Notes under the pieces: model-generated | Seen by the model: only the letters and a program-made list of their open reading frames with translations | Database searches by the model: none | Told to the model about the DNA's origin: nothing | Origin: CAZJUO01 sp964549245 | GTDB taxonomy: Bacteria; Patescibacteriota; Patescibacteriia; UBA10025; JAHIVO01 | Length of the DNA: 20,623 nucleotides | Direction: 5' to 3' | Assembly (NCBI GenBank): GCA_964549245.1 | Contig: CAZJUO010000018.1 | Location: 1 to 20,623, forward strand | Made by a program: the position numbers and the translations under genes | In this document: positions 1 to 5,694 of the stretch, piece after piece | How positions within the stretch are numbered: the first letter of the stretch is position 1 | How the letters are laid out: the number at the start of each line of letters is the position of its first letter

Positions 1-12
1 TTTTAGGCAAAT

Positions 13-43
13 AAAAAACCGCTGCAAAATAATCTTGCAGCGG
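13..43 (-). terminator. Intrinsic terminator of the pyr operon
   Basis: A 9-bp perfect GC-containing stem (19-27 with 35-43) and a 7-nt loop are followed, on the minus strand, by six U (13-18). It lies 13 bases past the stop of the last gene of the pyrF - pyrE-like - orphan operon and closes it. Confidence 0.9.
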
Positions 44-56
44 ATTCATGATAATT

Positions 57-266
57 CTAATGAACAACAATAGTCGTCCCTCCGCCGAATGAACATTTTT
101 CGGCAATCAAATACGTCTGTTGACCATAGCGCTTGATAGTGAAATCACCGATGGGTATTTCTCGTGTCGGTTTACCCTGACCTTTGGAACTGGCGTTGGT
201 TATAACTGTCAGTAAGGAGCCGGGTTCTGGTATGCCCATTTTCTGAATGGTAGTTCTGGATTTCAT
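57..266 (-). CDS. Small orphan protein, last gene of the pyr operon
   Basis: A 69-residue protein of unrecognised family. It begins MKSRTTIQKMG and ends GGGTTIVVH, with no membrane segment or Cys pair. The composition suggests a small, mostly beta fold (TYLIAEKCSFGGGTTIVV). The ATG is preceded by a good ribosome site (GGGAGA about 5 bases upstream). It starts 10 bases after the pyrE-like stop and ends 13 bases before a strong terminator, so it is almost certainly co-transcribed with pyrF and the pyrE-like gene. That gives no direct functional clue beyond co-expression with UMP synthesis. The call as a real gene rests on the RBS, operon spacing and terminator; no function is proposed. Confidence 0.7.
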   Translation of the reverse strand: MKSRTTIQKMGIPEPGSLLTVITNASSKGQGKPTREIPIGDFTIKRYGQQTYLIAEKCSFGGGTTIVVH

Positions 267-276
267 TGTTTCTCCC

Positions 277-1038
277 TTACTTTCCGGTTAACTGGGCCCA
301 ATTGGCTTTGGGCGGGATGGCTTTAGAGCCGTTTTGGCAAAGCGGGCAATCGTCTTTGGTATCCCAATTTTGGATATCAACTTCCAACAAACTGACGATA
401 GGCCAATCGTAGTAGGCTTTGTAAATTTTTTGGCCAGTGCGATTCACGAAAACCATTAGTAATGGCTGTAGCTGCGAGCGCTCTGCCATTTCTTTTTTAA
501 TGGCCGCAACTTGCTTGTTGGTTGTTTTGAAGGTTGTTATCAATTCTTCAACCAGTAGGATTTGGTCGCCGGGGAAGATGTCTCCCTGCTTGATTTTCAT
601 GCCATCATCCGTTTTTTCAGTAAAACCATGGCGGGCATTATACTGATAGGCCAAGGCCTCCGAAAAAGTGATGGCCGAATATGCCGAACCAAAGACGATG
701 TCTGGCGCGCGATACATATTGGAGAAGTCTTCATAGAATTCACTGCGGCGGAACTTTTCCACCAGCTGTACGGCCAGAATGTTTAGGGCTTTGGGGTACT
801 GAAGCAGTTTGGGGCAGTTGACGTAGCCGTCACTGTGTTTGCCTGACGTGAGCAGGGCGTGTGGCCTGGCAGGGTCACCGTTATGGTCAAACATCCAGTA
901 TCCTTGGACCAGGTCCAGCCAGCGGATAATTTCTTCGGGGGGTATAAAATTCCCGTTTTTGATTTCACTCAAGACAGTACCCACGTCAAAAGTTCGGAAA
1001 TCATCGGCAGTTTGTATCATTTTTTGAGTAATGTCCAT
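277..1038 (-). CDS. Orotate phosphoribosyltransferase-like protein (PyrE-like)
   Basis: Probably a phosphoribosyltransferase converting orotate and PRPP to OMP, the step before PyrF. Residues 65-72 (SGKHSDGY) match the orotate-enzyme motif around the SGK near the N-terminus. Residues 160-173 (ILLVEELITTFKTT) lie where the PRPP-binding loop is expected; hydrophobic strand, acidic pair and ITT are present, but the usual small Gly/Ser residues after ITT are replaced by Phe-Lys. The protein is 253 aa, longer than the usual 180-220, with an N-terminal helix region and a C-terminal tail carrying one CPLC pair (231-234). Start supported by GGAGG 6 bases upstream. It lies 11 bases downstream of pyrF, which supports the pyrimidine assignment. 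Another purine or pyrimidine PRTase specificity cannot be excluded. Confidence 0.8.
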   Translation of the reverse strand: MDITQKMIQTADDFRTFDVGTVLSEIKNGNFIPPEEIIRWLDLVQGYWMFDHNGDPARPHALLTSGKHSDGYVNCPKLLQYPKALNILAVQLVEKFRRSEFYEDFSNMYRAPDIVFGSAYSAITFSEALAYQYNARHGFTEKTDDGMKIKQGDIFPGDQILLVEELITTFKTTNKQVAAIKKEMAERSQLQPLLMVFVNRTGQKIYKAYYDWPIVSLLEVDIQNWDTKDDCPLCQNGSKAIPPKANWAQLTGK

Positions 1039-1049
1039 AGAACACCTCC

Positions 1050-1925
1050 TTATAACCGTGAGCGGATTTCGTTGATTTCCCGTTTTAGCTTTTCGGCTTC
1101 TGCGGCGGCGGCCTGCTCAAAATCTTCTCCCGTAGAAGCGTACAGTACGCTGCGGGAAGCATTGATGACTGCCGCTCCGCGACCGTTGTTAATAACGGTT
1201 TGTTCCAGGGCACCTTCTTGCTTGCCGATACCGGGGATTAAGAACAGCGTGTCGTCTCCCATGGCTTTGCGTAAGTCACCCAGCTCTTCAGGATGTGTCG
1301 CGCCGGCTACCAGGCCGAGTTGTTTGGGCCAATGGGGCTTGGCTTCTGCCATGGTGTTCATTGAGGCTTTGAGCGTTTTGGCTACGTGTTGGTAGACAGT
1401 TGTAGTGGTGCCATCGTTATACGCTATGGTTGCGTTTTGCAGTACGGCCGCGTCTGGATTAGTAGTCACGCATAGGGCAATGATACCCAGGCCTTCCTGT
1501 AAAAAGGGCACCAGGGTGCCAGGCCCGAGGTACGGATTGACCGTGACCGCGTCAGGGTCAAAGTATTTGCAGGCGGCGGCGTATTTCTTGGCCGTATTGC
1601 CGATGTCACCGCGCTTGGCATCCAGGATGACAAAGTGATTTGGGTATTCGAGCCTGATAAACTCGATGATTTTTTTCAGCGCTGTCAAGCCAGCGCCTTG
1701 GTAGACTTCAAAAAAAGCCATATTGGGCTTATACGCGCAGGCATGCGGTGCCGTAGCGGTGATAATCCGCTTGCAGAATTCCACGATCAAGCCGGTGGTC
1801 GAGTCAGCGGATTTGAACTGCTGACCGAAAAAAGGCGGGATTTTTTCTATATCGAAATCCAATCCCACACAAACCAGACTGCCGGTATGCTCCTGGGCTC
1901 GTTTGAGTTTTTCGAGCATGTCCAT
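1050..1925 (-). CDS. pyrF: Orotidine 5'-phosphate decarboxylase (type 2)
   Basis: Decarboxylates OMP to UMP, the last step of de novo pyrimidine synthesis, in the cytosol. The TIM-barrel signature is clear: VGLDFD (20-25) for strand 1, the lysine of AYKPN (66), and the catalytic Asp-Lys-Asp array in LDAKRGDIGNTA (D102, K104, D107). Phosphate-binding segments follow near VAGATHPEEL and LIPGIGKQEG, and the C-terminal INASRSVLYAS is typical. At 291 aa it fits the longer type 2 subfamily rather than the ~230-aa E. coli type. GGAGG lies 6 bases before the ATG. It is the first gene of the operon, with a TTGACA promoter and an inverted repeat upstream. No essential residue appears missing. Confidence 0.95.
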   Translation of the reverse strand: MDMLEKLKRAQEHTGSLVCVGLDFDIEKIPPFFGQQFKSADSTTGLIVEFCKRIITATAPHACAYKPNMAFFEVYQGAGLTALKKIIEFIRLEYPNHFVILDAKRGDIGNTAKKYAAACKYFDPDAVTVNPYLGPGTLVPFLQEGLGIIALCVTTNPDAAVLQNATIAYNDGTTTTVYQHVAKTLKASMNTMAEAKPHWPKQLGLVAGATHPEELGDLRKAMGDDTLFLIPGIGKQEGALEQTVINNGRGAAVINASRSVLYASTGEDFEQAAAAEAEKLKREINEIRSRL

Positions 1926-1968
1926 AGTATTCCTCCAATCAATTTTGGTATTTGGTTGTTAAGTTACA

Positions 1969-1994
1969 AAAATATTATCATTAGATAATATTTT
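1969..1994. repeat. Perfect 11-bp inverted repeat in the pyrF leader
   Basis: Arms 1969-1979 (AAAATATTATC) and 1984-1994 are exact reverse complements around a 4-base centre. The repeat starts about five bases after the proposed -10 box of the pyrF promoter, so it covers the expected transcription start and the first 25 bases of the mRNA. It could be a protein operator or a 5'-end RNA hairpin. It has no following U-run and is not GC-rich, so it is not a terminator. Confidence 0.6.
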
Positions 1995-1998
1995 ACTT

Positions 1999-2027
1999 AC
2001 CTTAGCAATATGTAAAGCGCGTGTCAA
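1999..2027 (-). promoter_or_regulatory. Promoter of the pyr operon
   Basis: On the minus strand TTGACA (2022-2027) is followed, after exactly 17 bases, by TAAGGT (1999-2004). The -35 box is perfect and the -10 box weak (3 of 6). A weak -10 next to a palindrome would suit a regulated promoter. It lies about 75 bases upstream of the pyrF start. Confidence 0.5.
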
Positions 2028-2038
2028 ATAGGCAGATT

Positions 2039-2070
2039 AAAAAAACCGCCCCGTGAAACTTCCAGCGGTA
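2039..2070 (-). terminator. Terminator after rnc
   Basis: On the minus strand ACCGC (2066-2070) pairs with GCGGT (2046-2050) around a 15-base loop region. An eight-residue U-run (2039-2046) follows. It lies 27 bases beyond the rnc stop and separates the rpmF-nusB-rnc operon from the pyr promoter. The stem is short, but position and U-run make it likely. Confidence 0.65.
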
Positions 2071-2096
2071 GGTGGTGATACAAAGGTATACTGGTT

Positions 2097-2807
2097 TTAC
2101 CAGCCTTTTGTTTTTAAGGCTGCTTCCGCGGCGTCAACTTGGCCTTCTTGTTTTGAAGTGCCCTCGCCTTTGGCGGCCAGTTCATCGTTTAAGTATACAC
2201 CGACCACGAATTTCTTGTTGTGATCCGGCCCGGTTTCAGAAATTACTTTATAGCTTGGCGTAACGCCCATTTTTTCTTGTGAGGCTTCCTGGAATCTGCT
2301 TTTGGGATCGAGATACAGTTTATGCTCCAGTATATAATCGAGTTTTGTTAAAATATGCGTATGAATAAATTGCTTAGCTACCTCCCAGCCCTGGTCAAGG
2401 TAAATAGCGCCGATCAGAGCTTCCATGGCATTGGCCAAAATGTACTGCCTGGCTTTACCGTTTGCGTCTTTTGATTCACCGCGAGAGAGGTGCAGGTATT
2501 TGTGCAATTCGATTTCTTCGCCGATTTGGGAAAGCATTTTTGAATTTACCAGGCTAGCCCGCCAGTTGGTCAGCTCGCCTTCGGGATTTTCATAATTAAG
2601 GTACAGGTATTCGGTAGTTACCAATTCCAAAACCGCGTCACCCAAGAACTCCAGGCGTTCGTTGTGCCCCACGTGAAAATCAGGATGTTCGTTGAGGTAG
2701 GAACGGTGGACTACCGCCTGGGTTAGAAGATCCTTGTTTTTGAATTGGATATTAATTTTTTGTTCTAGCTGGTCGAGAGGCTCCATAACAATTAATACGG
2801 ATTGCAT
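2097..2807 (-). CDS. rnc: Ribonuclease III
   Basis: Double-stranded RNA endonuclease for rRNA and mRNA processing. The catalytic domain carries the signature NERLEFLGDAVL (49-60) with E50, E53 and D57 (equivalents of E. coli E38, E41 and D45) and E129 in MEALIGAIYLDQG (equivalent of E117). The position equivalent to E. coli Asp114 is Asn126 (codon AAT). A double-stranded RNA-binding domain fills about 165-236 (KSRFQEASQ, then GEGTSKQEGQVDAAEAAL). The length of 236 aa is normal. Met8 is an alternative start; neither start has a strong RBS. The gene lies 50 bases downstream of nusB, with a hairpin in the gap, and ends before a terminator. Confidence 0.95.
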   Translation of the reverse strand: MQSVLIVMEPLDQLEQKINIQFKNKDLLTQAVVHRSYLNEHPDFHVGHNERLEFLGDAVLELVTTEYLYLNYENPEGELTNWRASLVNSKMLSQIGEEIELHKYLHLSRGESKDANGKARQYILANAMEALIGAIYLDQGWEVAKQFIHTHILTKLDYILEHKLYLDPKSRFQEASQEKMGVTPSYKVISETGPDHNKKFVVGVYLNDELAAKGEGTSKQEGQVDAAEAALKTKGW

Positions 2808-2818
2808 CAGCTCTTATC

Positions 2819-2842
2819 AGCGTTCGGTGAGTACCAAACGCT
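2819..2842. repeat. Intercistronic hairpin between nusB and rnc
   Basis: AGCGTT (2819-2824) and AACGCT (2837-2842) pair, followed inward by a C/A mismatch and GGT/ACC, with a 4-base loop. No U-run follows on the minus strand, so it is not a terminator. It sits just before the rnc start and may act in mRNA processing or translation control. It is shorter than a normal RNase III substrate. Confidence 0.4.
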
Positions 2843-2857
2843 CATTAAAGCCGATTG

Positions 2858-3337
2858 TTAATTAGCTGGTTTGTTTGGTTGTTTGTGTTGGTTGTCAGGT
2901 CCGGCCGAGGGCTTATCTGTTTTTATCATGTCTTTGTAAATACTGCCCAAAACGCCGTTAACGAATTTTCCTGAAGATTCCCCGCCAAAACTTTTTGCCA
3001 GTTCGATTGCTTCATTGATGGCGACCTTGGGTGGAATTTCCCCTTGCGAGAATTTCAGCTCATAAATGCCGATACGGAGGACGTTACGGTCGACCACGGT
3101 GATTTGTTCCAGGGGCCACTCTGGTGCGTATTGGGTGATGAGATCATTAATGCCCTTTAGGTTTTTGGTGACGCCTTTGATGATGTGCATGGTAAAACCA
3201 TTATCATCAAAACCAGGAGCAAAATTCTTGACATTGCGCGCTACTAAATCTGTCAACTCGTTTTCCTTGAGTTTGTTGAAATCCCATTCATACAGGGACT
3301 GCATGGCTATTGTTCTGCAAAGGTGTCTATTGGACAT
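2858..3337 (-). CDS. nusB: Transcription antitermination factor NusB
   Basis: NusB binds boxA RNA together with ribosomal protein S10 in rRNA antitermination. The all-helical NusB pattern is clear: an N-terminal Arg-rich helix (RHLCRTIAMQSLYEWDF), the central LIGTAPEWPLEQI-like segment here as LITQYAPEWPLEQITVVDRNVLRIGIYEL (about 77-105), then PPKVAINEAIELAKSFGGESSGKFVNGVLGSI (about 112-143). Length 159 aa, with a dispensable Pro/Asn/Lys-rich tail (about 147-159). No clear ribosome site precedes the ATG. It lies between rpmF and rnc on the same strand (56 and 50 bases of spacing), consistent with one operon for ribosome and RNA functions. Confidence 0.93.
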   Translation of the reverse strand: MSNRHLCRTIAMQSLYEWDFNKLKENELTDLVARNVKNFAPGFDDNGFTMHIIKGVTKNLKGINDLITQYAPEWPLEQITVVDRNVLRIGIYELKFSQGEIPPKVAINEAIELAKSFGGESSGKFVNGVLGSIYKDMIKTDKPSAGPDNQHKQPNKPAN

Positions 3338-3393
3338 GGTAGGGGTACTTTAGGTGTTGTAAGTAGGACGTACGAGGCCGTCCGCTGCTTTTT

Positions 3394-3630
3394 TTATTTG
3401 CCCTTGGCTTTGTCTTCCTTTTTCTTGGCTTTTTTCTTTTTGCGGTCCTCTTTTACTTCCAGATACAGGACGTCTTTGCTTTTATAATAACCGCAAAACG
3501 TGCACGCGTGGTGCGGCAGTGTTGGTTTTTTGCATTTTGGGCAGACGCTTAAGCTTTTTTTAGCCAAGGCCATATGCGAGCCGCGGCGCCGTTTTTGTGA
3601 ATTGGTTCTTTTTTTTGCTTGGACACTCAT
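3394..3630 (-). CDS. rpmF: Large-subunit ribosomal protein bL32
   Basis: A component of the large ribosomal subunit. The N-terminus is basic (MSVQAKKRTNSQKRRRGSH), matching the usual L32 start, and is followed by a zinc ribbon: CPKCKKP (31-37) and HACTFCGYYKSKDVL (42-56), giving two Cys pairs. The protein is 78 aa; the last ~20 residues are almost all Lys, Glu and Ala, an extension beyond the usual 55-60 aa that may contact rRNA. No Shine-Dalgarno is seen before the ATG. It is the first gene after a strong promoter and is followed by nusB and rnc. Confidence 0.95.
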   Translation of the reverse strand: MSVQAKKRTNSQKRRRGSHMALAKKSLSVCPKCKKPTLPHHACTFCGYYKSKDVLYLEVKEDRKKKKAKKKEDKAKGK

Positions 3631-3651
3631 ATTTTGGTTTTAGGTAGGTTT

Positions 3652-3680
3652 ATTATATTAGATTATCCCATTCTTGACAA
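3652..3680 (-). promoter_or_regulatory. Promoter of rpmF-nusB-rnc
   Basis: On the minus strand TTGTCA (3675-3680), a 17-base spacer and a perfect TATAAT (3652-3657) lie 22 bases before the rpmF ATG. The -35 hexamer overlaps, by five bases, the -35 of an opposing plus-strand promoter (3674-3679), so the two polymerase sites should exclude each other. Confidence 0.8.
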
Positions 3681-3702
3681 GACGGTAACTATGTCATATG
3701 AT
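3674..3702 (+). promoter_or_regulatory. Promoter of the 83-aa orphan
   Basis: TTGACA (3674-3679), 17 bases, TATGAT (3697-3702): a near-consensus housekeeping promoter. It gives a leader of about 60 bases to the ATG at 3770. The -35 box is shared, in opposite sense, with the rpmF promoter. Confidence 0.75.
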
Positions 3703-3769
3703 AGGTAATTCAATCAGCATAACGGTTGCATAGCAAATTGTCAATTTTATATTATGTATGGAGGGTGTT

Positions 3770-4021
3770 ATGAGCAGCGAAACGCTGGCTACTAAGGGCT
3801 GGGAACCTACGTTATTGGCCATGGCGCAGGAACAATCAGAGCCAGATAGTTCTTCAAATTGCCCGCATAGGCTTATCAGCAATGTTAGGGTTTGGCCAAC
3901 GCCACCAAGTATGCGAAAGCGGGTTGGGCCTCATATTTATGTGGGTGAGTGCCAAAATCCCGATTGCCAAACTATGAAAGCCGCACAACCCTGGCAGCCG
4001 CCTGATCTTTCCGATACGTAG
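3770..4021 (+). CDS. Small orphan protein with Cys/His residues
   Basis: An unrecognised protein of 83 aa when read from the ATG at 3770, which has GGAGG six bases upstream; an in-frame ATG at 3758 overlaps that ribosome site and is less likely. The middle contains NCPHR and, 35-40 residues later, ECQNPDCQ, so three cysteines and several histidines could form a metal site, although the spacing matches no ribbon I know. It is acidic-to-neutral, has no membrane segment, and ends in a Pro-rich tail (QPWQPPDLSDT). It is monocistronic, with its own promoter (3674-3702) and a strong terminator (4033-4062). Those signals are the main evidence that it is real. Confidence 0.65.
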   Translation: MSSETLATKGWEPTLLAMAQEQSEPDSSSNCPHRLISNVRVWPTPPSMRKRVGPHIYVGECQNPDCQTMKAAQPWQPPDLSDT

Positions 4022-4032
4022 CTTTTTACAGC

Positions 4033-4062
4033 ACTCCCTATTTTTTAGTAGGGAGTTTTTTT
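4033..4062 (+). terminator. Intrinsic terminator of the 83-aa orphan
   Basis: ACTCCCTA (4033-4040) pairs with TAGGGAGT (4049-4056), followed by a T-run to 4062. It begins 11 bases after the stop codon, and the next promoter's TTGACA starts only 4 bases after the T-run. Confidence 0.9.
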
Positions 4063-4066
4063 ATTA

Positions 4067-4095
4067 TTGACAGCCGTAACGGCTTTGTATATGAT
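4067..4095 (+). promoter_or_regulatory. Promoter of the receiver-like gene
   Basis: TTGACA (4067-4072), 17 bases, TATGAT (4090-4095). The spacer begins with an 11-base inverted repeat, GCCGT-A-ACGGC (4073-4083), immediately next to the -35 box, a possible operator. Confidence 0.75.
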
Positions 4096-4157
4096 AACCT
4101 ATCGCATAGGAATAAAACAAAGATAGGAAAAAACGTTATTTAACAAGGAGGCAGATC

Positions 4158-4511
4158 ATGCCTGCTGACATTCAAATCTTAGTGGTTGGCAAAGAGCCAT
4201 ATTTGACGGATTCAGTGGTACAACAGCTGGAGTTTAAATTTGATTTTAGCATCCAAAGCGTGTTGTCCTTTGAATTTAATGAAAAAAAGGAACAGTTCAA
4301 TCCTGATCTGGTCATTATCGCCAACTTTAATTTGCTGGTCATAACCCCGCAGGATGTTATCGACGCATATCCGGCGGCTCACTGCATCATTTTGGTAGAT
4401 GATTTTACCAGGGACGGGGCTCGTAAGCTGAATATCACTATGGTTGAAAAACCAAGAAAGCCCGAAATACTTTGGGCGGCTGTTGACAAGGCATTAACCG
4501 TTAGAAAGTAA
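4158..4511 (+). CDS. Degenerate response-regulator receiver-like domain
   Basis: A 117-aa protein with the layout of a stand-alone CheY-like receiver: strand 1 IQILVVGKEP (5-14), where VVDDEP would be usual; strand 3 PDLVIIANF (49-57); strand 4 CIILVDDF (76-83); and the strand 5 lysine motif VEKPRKPEILWAAVDKAL (96-113), with K98 as the conserved Lys. The acidic pair after strand 1 is Gly-Lys, and the phosphoacceptor Asp is Ala55 or Asn56, so phosphorylation in the usual way looks impossible. Start supported by GGAGG 8 bases upstream. It has its own promoter and terminator and no kinase neighbour. The fold assignment is an inference from motif order. Confidence 0.65.
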   Translation: MPADIQILVVGKEPYLTDSVVQQLEFKFDFSIQSVLSFEFNEKKEQFNPDLVIIANFNLLVITPQDVIDAYPAAHCIILVDDFTRDGARKLNITMVEKPRKPEILWAAVDKALTVRK

Positions 4512-4517
4512 TAACAC

Positions 4518-4554
4518 ACACCACCTTTCATCTTGGTAAAGGTGGTGTTTTTTT
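4518..4554 (+). terminator. Intrinsic terminator of the receiver-like gene
   Basis: An 11-bp perfect stem (4518-4528 with 4538-4548), a 9-base loop and a T-run to 4554. It starts 6 bases after the stop codon. Confidence 0.93.
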
Positions 4555-4557
4555 AAA

Positions 4558-4585
4558 TTGACAGATTTATAAATAATGCTACAGT
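4558..4585 (+). promoter_or_regulatory. Possible promoter of the 298-aa orphan
   Basis: A perfect TTGACA (4558-4563) lies 3 bases after the preceding T-run, the same arrangement as at 4067. The best -10 at a normal distance is TACAGT (4580-4585, 16-base spacer), which is weak. The resulting leader would be about 115 bases. Confidence 0.35.
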
Positions 4586-4636
4586 TATACAATTGCACAG
4601 TGATAGTTTCGCTCTTTGTCACTATTCAAACACTAT

Positions 4637-4659
4637 ACCGATATATGTTATATGTCGGT
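4637..4659 (+). promoter_or_regulatory. Leader hairpin of the 298-aa orphan
   Basis: ACCGATATAT (4637-4646) pairs fully with 4650-4659 (one G-U pair) around a 3-base loop. It lies about 40 bases before the ribosome site of the gene at 4708 and has no T-run. It could be a regulatory or stabilising hairpin, or a protein site. Confidence 0.45.
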
Positions 4660-4707
4660 TCATGGCTGGAAGCTAATAAGCAGCCGAAGGCACGCAAAGG
4701 AGTTGTA

Positions 4708-5604
4708 ATGCAAACTCAAAAAGAAAAAACTGGAACGGTTTGGGAGTTGCCAACCGGAAAGTTTACTGCTGGCTCTGGAAAACTATGGCGATTATTGGGC
4801 CATCGGGGCGCTGATATTATTACACGGCTTGATGAAGATCCGGATTTTAATCAGCGGGTAGCTGATTTTATGCTCAATGGAGCAATATTGCCGTCAGTCC
4901 ACCAGGAGGTAGCCAGTCTCATAATGGGTCCGCAGAACGTTTGGTTGCCGTCTGATTGGCACCAGTACTACGGATATCGACTCTCCCGAAAGGAGTTGGC
5001 AAAAGCAAAAGAAATCCCCTTTAGCCGTGAAACATTACTATGGGCTAAGGATGATTATTTTCTTTTTTATGCCGTCCCGTATTTGAAGGGTGAAGACAAT
5101 CTGTTAACAGTTTGGGGTTTGTGGAGGTTGGTTCGGGGAAGCAGCTGCGGAGGAAAGCTGGAGATAGGGCCATGGTTAAGAAACAATAGGTTTGATTGTT
5201 TGGATACGGAAACGCTATCCGGCTGGCAGCTAGTGAATAAATCTTTTATTCCGGGTACGCTTAATAAAAGCTATAGCGAACAGCTGAATAAGCTTGCTCA
5301 GCATCTCGAGCCACCATCAGCTATACAAGAGGCTATGAAAACAGTGTTACTGTATATGAAAACTGGACAACAGGTACCTAGCCGACAATGCGTACGTACC
5401 CGTAGTCAGCTTGGCACCCACGACGACCGATGTATAACAGTCGGTACTGATCCTAGATATTATGAGACAACAAAGCCTCTCCGGGAACTGTCCCTTTATG
5501 TTTATTGGAGTCATTGCGAGCACCAAAGCTGGATGAAGCAGGATGATTATGTGCAGAAACCGTTTCTTGGTATGGGTGCATCAGTGAAACCAAATATTTC
5601 ATAG
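4708..5604 (+). CDS. Orphan protein, 298 aa
   Basis: I do not recognise the family. The start at 4708 is chosen because GGAG lies 6 bases upstream. The frame stays open to 4576, but that would add an improbable 44-residue leader crossing the proposed promoter and hairpin. The protein (MQTQKEKTGTVWELPTGKF...) is soluble, rich in Trp and Tyr, with no signal peptide and no obvious nucleotide-binding motif. Features visible: a WLPSDWHQYYGYRLSRKEL segment (about 73-91), SCGGKLEIGPWLRNNRFDCLDTE (about 146-168), and HCEHQSW near the C-terminus. It is monocistronic, with a terminator 10 bases past its stop, flanked by gyrA transcribed towards it. Confidence 0.7.
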   Translation: MQTQKEKTGTVWELPTGKFTAGSGKLWRLLGHRGADIITRLDEDPDFNQRVADFMLNGAILPSVHQEVASLIMGPQNVWLPSDWHQYYGYRLSRKELAKAKEIPFSRETLLWAKDDYFLFYAVPYLKGEDNLLTVWGLWRLVRGSSCGGKLEIGPWLRNNRFDCLDTETLSGWQLVNKSFIPGTLNKSYSEQLNKLAQHLEPPSAIQEAMKTVLLYMKTGQQVPSRQCVRTRSQLGTHDDRCITVGTDPRYYETTKPLRELSLYVYWSHCEHQSWMKQDDYVQKPFLGMGASVKPNIS

Positions 5605-5613
5605 TGTTTGCTT

Positions 5614-5646
5614 ATCCCCGCATAAAATAGTGCGGGGATTTTTTTA
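5614..5646 (+). terminator. Intrinsic terminator of the 298-aa orphan
   Basis: ATCCCCGCA (5614-5622) pairs with TGCGGGGAT (5631-5639), followed by a T-run to 5646. It lies between convergent genes. No comparably good terminator is seen for gyrA on the other strand; a CCCGG/CCGGG pair near 5655-5680 is weak. Confidence 0.92.
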
Positions 5647-5694
5647 TACCAAAAAATCCACCCCGGGCGCGGAGATCCGGGCTAGGGGGAGTAA

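Noticed and set aside
859..1395. 178-aa plus-strand open frame
   Set aside because: It lies antisense across pyrE-like and pyrF, with low-complexity Ser/Ala content and no ribosome site.
3366..3398. Plus-strand terminator between rpmF and nusB (GGACG/CGTCC then T-run)
   Set aside because: No plus-strand gene ends there; the T-run overlaps the rpmF 3' end. Probably chance.
4576..4707. N-terminal extension of the 298-aa orphan
   Set aside because: It would cross the likely promoter and a leader hairpin; the ATG at 4708 has a good ribosome site.
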